Source: CAWUKT01 sp963923035 (lineage in GTDB: Bacteria; Bacteroidota; Bacteroidia; J057; JADKCL01). Taken from it: a stretch of 33,814 bases of DNA. The stretch covers positions 1 to 33,814 of the forward strand of contig CAWUKT010000078.1 of assembly GCA_963923035.1 (NCBI GenBank), in the 5' to 3' direction. Of the stretch, positions 6,413 to 14,503 are shown piece by piece (the stretch's first letter is position 1; each line of letters opens with the position of its first letter). A program made the position numbers and the translations under genes. Below the pieces are notes generated by a model that saw only the letters and a list, made by a program, of their open reading frames with translations, searched no databases and had not been told where the DNA came from.

Positions 6413-9058
6413 ATGAAGTTCGCTACCCAAAAAAAGGACGATAAAAAGTCCAATGCTTCCCAATTAAAGCAGAACGAAACCGAAGCCCCCGCTAAGGTTC
6501 TCTCCCCTCCTCCATTTTCCCCCGTCGCAACGGATACCGCTCCGGTTCAGACCAAAAGCCTGGCCGTTTCGGGCGATTCCGAACACGCCGGTTCTCAGGA
6601 GAGCGCCGAGCAGGAAGGGAAAAAAGGCTCCGGTTCGGTCCAGTTCAAGCAGGCCGATGGGGCTGCCAGCCCCAATGGCAATGGTACGGCCCAACTGAAG
6701 AAAGAGGACAACGAGGAGCAGGGTTTGCAAATGAAGCAAGACGGGCAAGCCGTCCAGCGGCAGGAAGATGGCCAGGCGGCCGACCTCGAACAGGGTGCCC
6801 AGCAACAAGTCGACATCACGATTCCGGGAGCATTTGACATCACCGATGGTCCCGACAAATTCCACGAATATATCATGGCTGCCGTCGGCAGCCTTCTCTC
6901 GAATACCTTCACCGTCAATCTGAATTTCAATGTTAAGCTGGGAATCAAGGCCAGCGTATTGAAAGGATTGGTCGGCATCGGAGGCGGTGGCACCTTCGGG
7001 GTGAGCTGTACGCTCAACCGCCAGGACGACCGTCTCATCCGCGGTGGCTACGCGATCAAGTATGGCGGTCAGTTCGTCTCTGAATTGCTTTGGTTCATCA
7101 ACTATACCAAGGAGTGGGCGGGCAAATCCAGCAAAACGGCTGTATTCCGCGACATGTACCACTTCGGAGCCCAGACCTTTGATGTATTGGCCCACCTCTA
7201 CAACAAGGTCGCCGAGCATTCCGACGGAGAACTCACGCCCTTCGAATACGGAGAATGGAGCGGCGAGTCCGGCGACATGAACTGGGAGGCCCTGGCCAAC
7301 CGCCCCACCACCAAGGTGACGGGACAGGAATGGTCCACCAGCGAAACCCTTTCCGCTGGCGTCGGTGAATACAAGGCGGAAGGCAGCCGCGGCACGTCCA
7401 ACTCTACGTCTCGCTTCTACCGCCAAACCGGTCAGGGAGACGACCAGGAAACCATTACCCGAACCTCTACCCAAAAAGTTCGGGAAGCCAGCCTCAGTGC
7501 CGAAGCGCACGGCGTCGGCGTATCCGTGGGCATGGCCTATACGGACATCCACAACCACGCCAACCAGGACAACGACGGCAATTACAAGAACCTGAGCATC
7601 ACCCTGACCAATTTCCCGCGCATGGCCAGCCTCCGGGCCGGCATCGCCAAGGATATCCAGAGCATCAAGACAGCGCTGGCAGGGACCGAAAGTCCTTTGA
7701 TCACCGCCCAGCTAGCTCTGAGCTTGGTAGTTGGCTTTGTAAAAGGCCAGATTGGCAAGATGAACCCGGTGGAACTCAACAATTGGAAGCAGGCCATGGC
7801 CGGCGCCCAGAGCCAGGGCTCGGGCAGCACCAATACGTCTTTCACCGCTGAATTGAACTATATCCAGACCGGCGGGACCGCTGAGGAGCCCGATTGGTCG
7901 CTGCAATATTTCCGCCTCTCGGCGGGCGCGGGTGCCTCCTACGACTGGAACGGCACCATTCCGATTGCTTCGTTCTACGGCGTCGCTTCCGTGGATGCTT
8001 ACCACGGCGGCAGCATCGGGGCGAGCGCCCAGGGCGGCATCTTCGAAGTCCTCGGATCGGATACCATCAGTTACCTGATCACGGTGTACAACGGCTTGGT
8101 CTATACGCAGGCCGAAGTTGACCAGGGCTTTGCGACCGACCGCTTCGGTCGCTGGAAGAATTACCGGACGGCCCACCGCCCGGCGATGAAGGCCATGATC
8201 ATGAAGATCGGCGATCCCGAATCCAATGTCTACCAGGAGGCGACTGGCTCCTACGGCCTGTCCACCAGCGATCCGTTGATCGCGGAGGCCGCCCGCTGCA
8301 AGGAAACGGGCAAGGTCAGTGATACGGCCGAGCAATTGTTCGAGAACTTCCTCCGCCGCAACTACGAGCAGCACCGCGCCGACGGGACCAATACCGAGCG
8401 CGATCCCAATGCCTACCACCAGGCAACCCAGGGCGACGAACGGACTCCCTGGTACCGCGTGGTGGGCGGAAGCTCCGAGATTTTTGTGGACATGGCGAAC
8501 CAGTACACGCCCAAGCCCAAGCGGAGCAAGTACGAGCCGGCCCGTCAGTCCCCCACCCCGCCGACAACGATCCTCGATTCTGTATTGCAGGAGCAGGATG
8601 TCAGCGTGAAGCTGCGGATGCGCCGCCGCGAAGAGGGCGGCATCTTTACCGCCGCTGGCGGCGACAAGATCAGCTCCCGCGACTTCAGCATCAGCAAGCG
8701 GACCGACGAAGACGTCGCTGTGGCCAAGGTGGCCGGCAAGATTGGCAGCATCCTCGATTCGCCCGACAAGTTCAACCTGAACCTGATCCGGGGTGCCTTC
8801 CGGGGCACGAACCTCGAAGGGGCGTACAATGCCTACGTCAATGCCAAGAGCCAGCCGACAGGCAACCGGGGTCAAAACCGGACCCGGAGCCAGCGCATCC
8901 AGCGGACCAAGGCCAATTTCATGGCCAAAACTGGTCCCGCCTTCGAAGCATTGGGACGGCAAATCCTCAACGCCTCGGTCCAGGACAACAGCCCGGACAT
9001 TTATTTCCAGCCGAATACCATCCTGCCCGGCGGCGTGAACAAGCTCCGCGTCAATTGA
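6413..9058 (+). CDS. Large protein with injection-system cargo-like N-terminal leader; unknown function
   Basis: An 881-aa protein with no signal peptide. Residues 1-130 are Lys/Gln/Glu/Ala-rich and look disordered. They contain PPPFSPV (32-38) and recurring short motifs: SQLKQ (16-20), VQTK (45-48), VQFKQ (76-80), AQLKK (93-97), LQMKQ (105-109) and VQRQ (114-117). Such leaders are familiar from Bacteroidota DUF4157-type proteins linked to extracellular contractile injection systems. No HEXXH protease motif is present. Residues from about 133 on are mixed alpha/beta with glycine-rich patches (GLVGIGGGGTFGV near 190), a Ser/Thr-rich middle and a basic C-terminus. I recognise no catalytic domain. 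A hairpin terminator follows 40 bases after the stop. The cargo idea is inference; no injection-system structural gene lies in the window. Confidence 0.85.
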   Translation: MKFATQKKDDKKSNASQLKQNETEAPAKVLSPPPFSPVATDTAPVQTKSLAVSGDSEHAGSQESAEQEGKKGSGSVQFKQADGAASPNGNGTAQLKKEDNEEQGLQMKQDGQAVQRQEDGQAADLEQGAQQQVDITIPGAFDITDGPDKFHEYIMAAVGSLLSNTFTVNLNFNVKLGIKASVLKGLVGIGGGGTFGVSCTLNRQDDRLIRGGYAIKYGGQFVSELLWFINYTKEWAGKSSKTAVFRDMYHFGAQTFDVLAHLYNKVAEHSDGELTPFEYGEWSGESGDMNWEALANRPTTKVTGQEWSTSETLSAGVGEYKAEGSRGTSNSTSRFYRQTGQGDDQETITRTSTQKVREASLSAEAHGVGVSVGMAYTDIHNHANQDNDGNYKNLSITLTNFPRMASLRAGIAKDIQSIKTALAGTESPLITAQLALSLVVGFVKGQIGKMNPVELNNWKQAMAGAQSQGSGSTNTSFTAELNYIQTGGTAEEPDWSLQYFRLSAGAGASYDWNGTIPIASFYGVASVDAYHGGSIGASAQGGIFEVLGSDTISYLITVYNGLVYTQAEVDQGFATDRFGRWKNYRTAHRPAMKAMIMKIGDPESNVYQEATGSYGLSTSDPLIAEAARCKETGKVSDTAEQLFENFLRRNYEQHRADGTNTERDPNAYHQATQGDERTPWYRVVGGSSEIFVDMANQYTPKPKRSKYEPARQSPTPPTTILDSVLQEQDVSVKLRMRRREEGGIFTAAGGDKISSRDFSISKRTDEDVAVAKVAGKIGSILDSPDKFNLNLIRGAFRGTNLEGAYNAYVNAKSQPTGNRGQNRTRSQRIQRTKANFMAKTGPAFEALGRQILNASVQDNSPDIYFQPNTILPGGVNKLRVN

Positions 9059-9097
9059 GGCGGCTGAACAGCAGAAATTCTACCTTCCCTCTATATC

Positions 9098-9120
9098 AGT
9101 CCCGGCTTTTCGCCGGGACT
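9098..9120 (+). terminator. Intrinsic terminator after the 881-aa gene
   Basis: AGTCCCGGC and GCCGGGACT form a perfect 9-bp stem around TTTTC, followed by the T-rich TCTTATCTTT. The next gene starts 15 bases later. Confidence 0.8.
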
Positions 9121-9123
9121 TCT

Positions 9124-9130
9124 TATCTTT
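9124..9130 (+). promoter_or_regulatory. Candidate -7 box of the LRR gene
   Basis: TATCTTT lies five bases before the ATG at 9136, like the -7 boxes of other genes here. It overlaps the T-rich tail of the preceding terminator, and the spacing leaves no visible -33 element, so this is weak. Confidence 0.25.
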
Positions 9131-9135
9131 AGACC

Positions 9136-9843
9136 ATGACCGATTTCAAGTTGTTGTCCGACGACGAACTGGCTTCCCAGCCCGTATTCAAGAATCTGGG
9201 GGAGGCCCTGGCCCAGCCCGAAGTGGCCTATATGCTCGAACTGGGGAGCGAAGTCACCGAGGTGGACCTTGAACAGGCGCTGCCGCTGTTGCCCCGCCTC
9301 CAATCCTTCGTTCTGAATGACAATCCGCATGTTCGGAAACCTCCCCCCTCTTTTGGGAACCTGAAACACCTGGGGTACGTGGAGATGCGGAACTGTGCGC
9401 TGGAGGCCTTGCCGGATACCATGGCGGACCTGGAGCACATAACCGATCTGGTCCTGTCGGATTGTGCGAATTTCAAGGAGCTGCCGGCGTATGTGGGCAA
9501 TTGGAGCGGGATGATCTACCTGGAAATCGATGGGACCCAGATCAGCGAAATTCCGGAAAGCATTGGCAATCTGAAGGATTTGGAGGAGCTGAACATGAAT
9601 GGCAACAAGCTCCACGCCCTACCGGAAGGTCTGGGGGAACTGGGAAAATTGGTGACCCTGCGGACCTACGGCAATTATGCGATGTACCTCTCGGCACCGG
9701 TGTTTCAGCGTCTGTCGGCGCTGGAGGTCTATGACCACGGCGTGATCCAATTCCAGGATGGTTCCTGGGAAGAGGTCCAGGCCGCCCTTCCCAATTGTAC
9801 GTTTACCCAAATCACCAAGCACGACCCGCTCTATGAAGGGTAA
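9136..9843 (+). CDS. Leucine-rich repeat protein
   Basis: A 235-aa protein without signal peptide. Residues about 50-190 hold roughly five to six LRR units of 22-24 residues (for example VEMRNCALEALPDTMADLEH, then LEIDGTQISEIPESIGNL and LNMNGNKLHALPEGLGEL). The 'LP..(I/L)..L..L' pattern is the plant-like/ROCO-like type also common in bacteria. LRR proteins are protein-binding scaffolds; no effector or GTPase domain is attached. The stop codon is eight bases before the likely start of the following lipoprotein gene, and an alternative start of that gene overlaps it, so the two are probably one operon. Confidence 0.85.
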   Translation: MTDFKLLSDDELASQPVFKNLGEALAQPEVAYMLELGSEVTEVDLEQALPLLPRLQSFVLNDNPHVRKPPPSFGNLKHLGYVEMRNCALEALPDTMADLEHITDLVLSDCANFKELPAYVGNWSGMIYLEIDGTQISEIPESIGNLKDLEELNMNGNKLHALPEGLGELGKLVTLRTYGNYAMYLSAPVFQRLSALEVYDHGVIQFQDGSWEEVQAALPNCTFTQITKHDPLYEG

Positions 9844-9850
9844 GGGGAAA

Positions 9851-10456
9851 ATGCAGCGGTGGATCAAAGGTGCAGGGGGATTGCTCCTCCTGCTCGTCCT
9901 GGGATTGAGCGGATGCCGGGAAGAATTCCCCAAGACCATTTACTACGACGACGTTTCCTTTTCCATCTCCCTCGAACCCCAGGAGCTGTGCGACCGTCTG
10001 AATTCCCTGCGCACCGAAGGAGATTCGTTGTGGCCCGTTTTGGCCCTGGACCACGATGCCGCCAATTATTACGATGATTATTTTGGTGAACGGCTCTACT
10101 TCAAGACCAAAGGCTATACCTTCATTTACGATACCATTCCCGTCCGCACCCCGGAGGGAGACACCATTGAAGGGGATCCCTACCGCCTGATGGAGCGTCG
10201 GGTCCCGGTCTCGGATACCCAGTACATCACCCCCGATGGCTTTTTCCGACATCCACTGACCATTACCGACTCTACAAAGGGCAGCTGCGATGAGATTTTT
10301 GCCCTGCTACGCTTCAATCCCGATCAACAGGAACTCACCCTGAAATTGATTCGGATGGGCAGCTGCACTGTTTCCTTTGAGATTCCCGGGGGCGAGTCCA
10401 GCGCGCCTTATATGCAAGCGCTCTTCGAACAACAGGTCATCGCCGCGCTCAAATAG
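9851..10456 (+). CDS. Lipoprotein of unknown function
   Basis: About 201 aa with a classic lipoprotein signal: basic start, Leu-rich stretch and lipobox LSGC, the Cys being about residue 22. The mature part is acidic with many Tyr/Asp residues (IYYDDVSFSIS near the start) and Cys pairs, and has no domain I recognise. The start is taken at 9851, after the stop of the LRR gene and preceded by AAGGGGAAA. An ATG at 9833 in the same frame, overlapping the LRR gene by 11 bases, would add six residues (MKGKGK) and also gives a good signal peptide. Likely anchored in a membrane facing the periplasm. Confidence 0.75.
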   Translation: MQRWIKGAGGLLLLLVLGLSGCREEFPKTIYYDDVSFSISLEPQELCDRLNSLRTEGDSLWPVLALDHDAANYYDDYFGERLYFKTKGYTFIYDTIPVRTPEGDTIEGDPYRLMERRVPVSDTQYITPDGFFRHPLTITDSTKGSCDEIFALLRFNPDQQELTLKLIRMGSCTVSFEIPGGESSAPYMQALFEQQVIAALK

Positions 10457-10558
10457 GCAATTCCGCAATTATTTCCCCTGCCTCCTCTCGCTTCGGTTTG
10501 GTTTCCGGCAAAAAATGGAGCAATTTCCTCACGGGAAATCGTCGAATCCACCACTACC

Positions 10559-12523
10559 ATGCGCAATTTTCTTTTGACTCTTTTGCTGGGCAGCAGTTTC
10601 CTTTTCCTTTCTGCCCAATCCACCCTGACCCCGGAAATGATCGCCGACATCGTGTATATCCGGGAGCCGGTCTTGTCTCCGGACGGGCAAACCATCGCCT
10701 ATTCGAAGCGCATTCCGCAGGGGGAAACGGATAAACCGGGGCAGGCATTCTTCGAAATCCATACCCTGGGAGTCGATGGCAGTGGCGCGCGCGCCTATAT
10801 TACCCAGCCCCGGAGTGCCTACGACCTGAGCTGGAGTCCCAACGGAAAATTCATCTATTTCCGGACCCGCCGCAAAACCCACGACCTGTTTACGCAGGTC
10901 TACCGCATACCGGTGGACGGCGGAGAAGCCGAGATGGTGACTGGCCACGAAACGACGGTGCAGGACTATGCCTTGTCTCCGAATGGGCAATACCTCGCGT
11001 ATACCGCCCGCGATCCCAAGACCCGCGAAGAGAAATTGGCAGTGAGCAATGGCGAAGATTGGATTGAGGTGGGCAAAAATCCCAAGTTCACCCGGCTGTT
11101 CGTGATAGAATTGCCGGATGGGAGCCCCCGACGGGTGTTCGAAGCCGACCTCGACGTGACCGATTTCACCTGGACGCCCAACAATATCAACCTCGTCTTC
11201 CGCGCGGCCGAGGTCCCGGAAACAGATTCCCGCTACATGTACCAGGACATTTACCAGGTCAATGCGAGTGGCGGCAGACCCGCCAAGGTGGTCAATACCC
11301 AAGGGAAGCTGGGGGACATGGCCGTCTCGCCGGATGGCAGTTACCTCGCCTATCTCGGAGCGGTGGACCTGCACGATCCCATCGCCCAAAGCCTGTTTGT
11401 GGTGCCCATGAGCGGTGGTACGCCCCGGAATGTGAGCGAAGGCCTGCGGGCCTCGGGCGAGTCGGTGGCCTGGAAGGATGCCACCACCCTCCTCCTGTCC
11501 TGCGCGGAGGGCGTGTATACGAGCTTGTACGAGTTGGATTTGGAGAAGGACCAACGGAAAAAGGTCTATGGAGACGGCCTGATCTTTTCGGGATTTGATG
11601 TTCACGCGAAGACCAATACGGTGGTCTTTCCGGCCCATGCTCCCGCGCATCCGCGGGAACTGTTTGTCGCCAACCTCAAGAACCTCAAGCCCCGGCGGCT
11701 GACCATTTCGAATCCCGAATTGGAGCAGGTATCCCTGGCTACCCAGGAGGTGATGCGCTGGAATGGTCCCGATGGCGTGGGCATGGAGGGCATCCTGACC
11801 TATCCCCTGGGTTACCAGGAGGGCAAGTCTTACCCGCTGATTCTCCAGTTGCACGGGGGGCCGGAAGGCGTGTCCCAGCACGGGTTCAATACGCGGGCGG
11901 TGTACCCGGTGCAGCTGTATGCGGGCGCAGGTTTCTTTGTGCTTGAACCCAATTACCGGGGCAGCAAAGGCCGGGGGGTGGAATTTGCGAAGGCGGACCA
12001 GGGAGACTTAGGAGGAAAAGAGTTTGAGGATGTGTTGCTGGGGGTCGACGCCCTGGTGGCGGAAGGCAAGGTCAATCCGGATAAGGTGGCCAGTGGTGGC
12101 TTTTCCTACGGCGGGTATTTGTCGGCCTGGGCGGCCACGAAGCACAGCCAACGCTTTCAGGCCGCGGTCATGGGCGCAGGCATCTCGAATTGGATTTCCT
12201 TTACGGGAACATCGGATATTCCGTTGGAAAATAGCCTGGTTCACTGGAATCTGTGGTGGTACGACGACGATGAGTTGGTGTGGGACCGCTCGCCGCTGGC
12301 GCACCTGCAAGCGGCGAATACGCCGGTTTTGGTGGTGCACGGGGAAAAGGATTTGCGGGTTCCGTTGGGCCAGGGAACAGAGATGTACCAGGCGCTCAAA
12401 CTTAGAAACATACCGACCGAAATGGTCATCTATCCCCGCCAAGGCCATGGCATCCGGGAGCGGGCGGCGCAGTTGGATTATATGCGCCGCACACTGCGTT
12501 GGTACGAGAAATACCTGCGTTGA
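10559..12523 (+). CDS. Secreted S9-family serine peptidase (prolyl oligopeptidase/DPP type)
   Basis: A 654-aa protein with signal peptide (cleavage near LFLSAQS, residue 20). Residues about 25-390 are a TolB/WD40-like beta-propeller with repeated 'SPDG' or 'SPNG' turns, and the C-terminal part is an alpha/beta hydrolase. The triad is visible: Ser516 in GGFSYGG, Asp598 in HGEKDLRVP and His630 in GHGIRE. It probably removes dipeptides or acyl-amino acids from peptides in the periplasm. Length and domain order fit the S9C/S9B group. A likely terminator follows at 12543. Confidence 0.95.
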   Translation: MRNFLLTLLLGSSFLFLSAQSTLTPEMIADIVYIREPVLSPDGQTIAYSKRIPQGETDKPGQAFFEIHTLGVDGSGARAYITQPRSAYDLSWSPNGKFIYFRTRRKTHDLFTQVYRIPVDGGEAEMVTGHETTVQDYALSPNGQYLAYTARDPKTREEKLAVSNGEDWIEVGKNPKFTRLFVIELPDGSPRRVFEADLDVTDFTWTPNNINLVFRAAEVPETDSRYMYQDIYQVNASGGRPAKVVNTQGKLGDMAVSPDGSYLAYLGAVDLHDPIAQSLFVVPMSGGTPRNVSEGLRASGESVAWKDATTLLLSCAEGVYTSLYELDLEKDQRKKVYGDGLIFSGFDVHAKTNTVVFPAHAPAHPRELFVANLKNLKPRRLTISNPELEQVSLATQEVMRWNGPDGVGMEGILTYPLGYQEGKSYPLILQLHGGPEGVSQHGFNTRAVYPVQLYAGAGFFVLEPNYRGSKGRGVEFAKADQGDLGGKEFEDVLLGVDALVAEGKVNPDKVASGGFSYGGYLSAWAATKHSQRFQAAVMGAGISNWISFTGTSDIPLENSLVHWNLWWYDDDELVWDRSPLAHLQAANTPVLVVHGEKDLRVPLGQGTEMYQALKLRNIPTEMVIYPRQGHGIRERAAQLDYMRRTLRWYEKYLR

Positions 12524-12542
12524 AGCGGGAAAATGGCTTAGG

Positions 12543-12580
12543 AGGATAAAAGTCGCTTTATCAGGCTATTTTATCCTTTT
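12543..12580 (+). terminator. Probable terminator of the S9 peptidase gene
   Basis: AGGATAAAA (12543-12551) pairs with TTTTATCCT (12569-12577) around a 17-base loop, followed by TTT. The stem is AT-rich, hence only moderate support. Confidence 0.5.
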
Positions 12581-12770
12581 ACCCCTCAATAACGTGCAGA
12601 CACATCTTTTTCCTGTTCTAATTTCCCTCCATTCTTAGGAAGATAAAGTCATTTTTTTCCCGGATTTGCTTGGATTTCCCCCCTGCTTTCATTTACTTAG
12701 TAGAGGTTAATGTTAGTTGGTTAGTTTTTTAGTTAGTTATTAGCTAAGTTGGTTGTTCTTTAAGCTAGGG

Positions 12771-12803
12771 CTCGCCTTCACGCACGTGATGGCGAGTTTT
12801 TTT
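12771..12803 (+). terminator. Strong orphan intrinsic terminator
   Basis: CTCGCC (12771-12776) pairs with GGCGAG (12791-12796). Inside, TCACG pairs with CGTGA across a CA loop, with a single T/T mismatch between the two stems. Seven T residues follow. It lies 248 bases after the peptidase stop codon, with another terminator in between. Confidence 0.85.
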
Positions 12804-12969
12804 ATGGATAAAGGTCTTTTTTCCATTTATCCACACGAAAAATGCAGAACACCCTTTACCTTAACTGTCCTTGGTTTAAATTCGCATCAACAGAGAACCC
12901 AAACGAACGACCGGCCGACAACGCGAATCATGCGCGCTGTATTATGTTCCTTTAAAACACCGATAGAAT

Positions 12970-14427
12970 TTGAAGTTCACCGATTTTGACCTCCACGATG
13001 AAATCCTGTACGGACTACAGGACATGGGTTTCGAGTCTCCCACTCCAATTCAAGCTGAAGCAATCCCGATCATCCTGGACGGCTACGACCTTATTGGTTG
13101 TGCCCAAACCGGTACTGGTAAAACGGCTGCCTTTCTGATTCCGCTGATTGATGTATTGGACGGAATTCAAGGCAACCACATCAAATCGCTGATCCTCTGC
13201 CCCACCCGGGAATTGGCCCAGCAGATTGACCAGGCCGCCGAAGGGCTCCGCTACCATACTGGCATCGGTTCAATTCCGGTCTACGGTGGAAACAAAGGCG
13301 GCAACAACTTCAGCATCCAAAAATCGGCCCTGGAATCCGGCTCCGACATCGTCATTGCTACGCCGGGACGTCTGCTCCAGCACCTTTCGTTGGGCTACGT
13401 GGACCTCAGCCAGCTGGAATTCCTCATCCTGGATGAGGCCGACCGAATGCTCGACATGGGCTTCCTGGGCGATATCATGCGGATCATCTCCTTCATGCCG
13501 GAGGACCGCCAGACGCTCCTCTTCTCGGCCACCATGCCCCGCAAAATCCGCGAATTGGCCAAGGAAATCCTGTACAAGCCCAAGGAAATCAACATCAAAG
13601 TTTCCAAACCGGCCGAAGGGATCACCCAGATGGTCTATTCGATCTACGATACCCAGAAACTCGGCACGCTCAAGCATATTTTCCAGACCCAGGACGTCCA
13701 GAGCATGATCATTTTCTGCTCGCGCAAGTCCTCCGTCGACCAGATCACCAAGGTCCTCAAGAGCCGTGGCTACGATGTGGAAGCGATGCACAGCGACCGG
13801 GAGCAGATGGAACGGGAAAAAATCATCAATGATTTCAAGAACGGGAAGCTGCGTACCCTGGTGGCCACGGATATTTTGTCGCGCGGAATCGATGTGGAGG
13901 GATTGAGTCACGTGGTGAACTACGATGTGCCGCCGGATCCGGAAGATTATGTACACCGGATCGGACGGACGGCCCGGGCGGACAAGACGGGTGCGGCGAT
14001 CACTTTCGTGAACCCCGATGACCAGCGGCGCTTCGCCCGCTGTGAAAAGCTGATCGAGACAAACCTTGAAAAATTGCCTCCGCCCGAAGGATTGGGTGAA
14101 GGTCCTGAATACAAAGGCTTTGGCGGCGGCCGGGGCGGTGGAGGTCGCGGCGGCGGCGGACGTGGTGGAGGAGGACGAAAAGGCGGGAAAGGTGGCTACC
14201 GCAAAGGCGGCCGGAACAAAGGCCGCGGGGGCAAAGGAGGCCCGAACAATAAGAACCGCAACCAACGGGGCGGCTCCGGATCCAAGCCACAAGGCGAGAA
14301 CTCCAATTCCAATGGCTCCAACGGAAACAATCCCAACAAGAAGAAAAAGCGACGCAACTATAAGAAGAAGCAGCATTCGGGCAATGGTGGCGGTGGCACC
14401 CCTTCCAACAATTCCGGCCAAAATTGA
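12970..14427 (+). CDS. DEAD-box RNA helicase (RhlE-like) with Gly/Arg/Lys/Asn-rich tail
   Basis: A 485-aa ATP-dependent RNA helicase, probably for ribosome assembly or RNA decay. The Q motif region (FESPTPIQ, 21-28), motif I AQTGTGKT (45-52), PTRELA (78-83), TPGR (131-134), DEAD (155-158), SAT (186-188) and HRIGRTAR are all intact. From about residue 378 the protein becomes an RGG/GGR-rich and then Lys/Asn-rich disordered tail, as in RNA-binding helicases. The start codon is TTG: a stop lies at 12964-12966 in frame, and the next Met (residue 19) would cut off the upstream Phe of the Q motif. A terminator follows at 14454. Confidence 0.95.
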   Translation: MKFTDFDLHDEILYGLQDMGFESPTPIQAEAIPIILDGYDLIGCAQTGTGKTAAFLIPLIDVLDGIQGNHIKSLILCPTRELAQQIDQAAEGLRYHTGIGSIPVYGGNKGGNNFSIQKSALESGSDIVIATPGRLLQHLSLGYVDLSQLEFLILDEADRMLDMGFLGDIMRIISFMPEDRQTLLFSATMPRKIRELAKEILYKPKEINIKVSKPAEGITQMVYSIYDTQKLGTLKHIFQTQDVQSMIIFCSRKSSVDQITKVLKSRGYDVEAMHSDREQMEREKIINDFKNGKLRTLVATDILSRGIDVEGLSHVVNYDVPPDPEDYVHRIGRTARADKTGAAITFVNPDDQRRFARCEKLIETNLEKLPPPEGLGEGPEYKGFGGGRGGGGRGGGGRGGGGRKGGKGGYRKGGRNKGRGGKGGPNNKNRNQRGGSGSKPQGENSNSNGSNGNNPNKKKKRRNYKKKQHSGNGGGGTPSNNSGQN

Positions 14428-14453
14428 GTTGAAGGGAAGAATGTCGCGAAATG

Positions 14454-14475
14454 AACCCTCCTGAGGAGGGTTTTT
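14454..14475 (+). terminator. Intrinsic terminator of the helicase gene
   Basis: AACCCTCC and GGAGGGTT form an 8-bp stem around TGA, followed by TTTTTCTG and seven more T residues. Confidence 0.9.
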
Positions 14476-14503
14476 CTGTTTTTTTGTATCCAAACACGAC
14501 GCT

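Larger units (their letters stand above)
12524..12969. other. 446-bp non-coding region with terminators and TTAG-rich tract
   Basis: The stretch holds a terminator-like hairpin at 12543-12580, an imperfect TTAG-repeat tract at about 12698-12755, a TAGCT/AGCTA inverted pair (12741-12745, 12763-12767) and a very strong terminator at 12771-12803. A further TGGATAAA/TTTATCCA inverted repeat lies at 12805-12833. An open frame at 12753-12989 overlaps the terminator and the helicase start and is not credible. The second terminator, with no gene in front of it, may end a small RNA or a long 3' leader. Confidence 0.5.

Noticed and set aside
6413..9058. DUF4157 metallopeptidase
   Set aside because: No HEXXH motif in the sequence, only the leader style is similar.
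12753..12989. 78-aa open frame before the helicase
   Set aside because: It runs through a strong terminator and into the helicase start, and the product has no recognisable feature.
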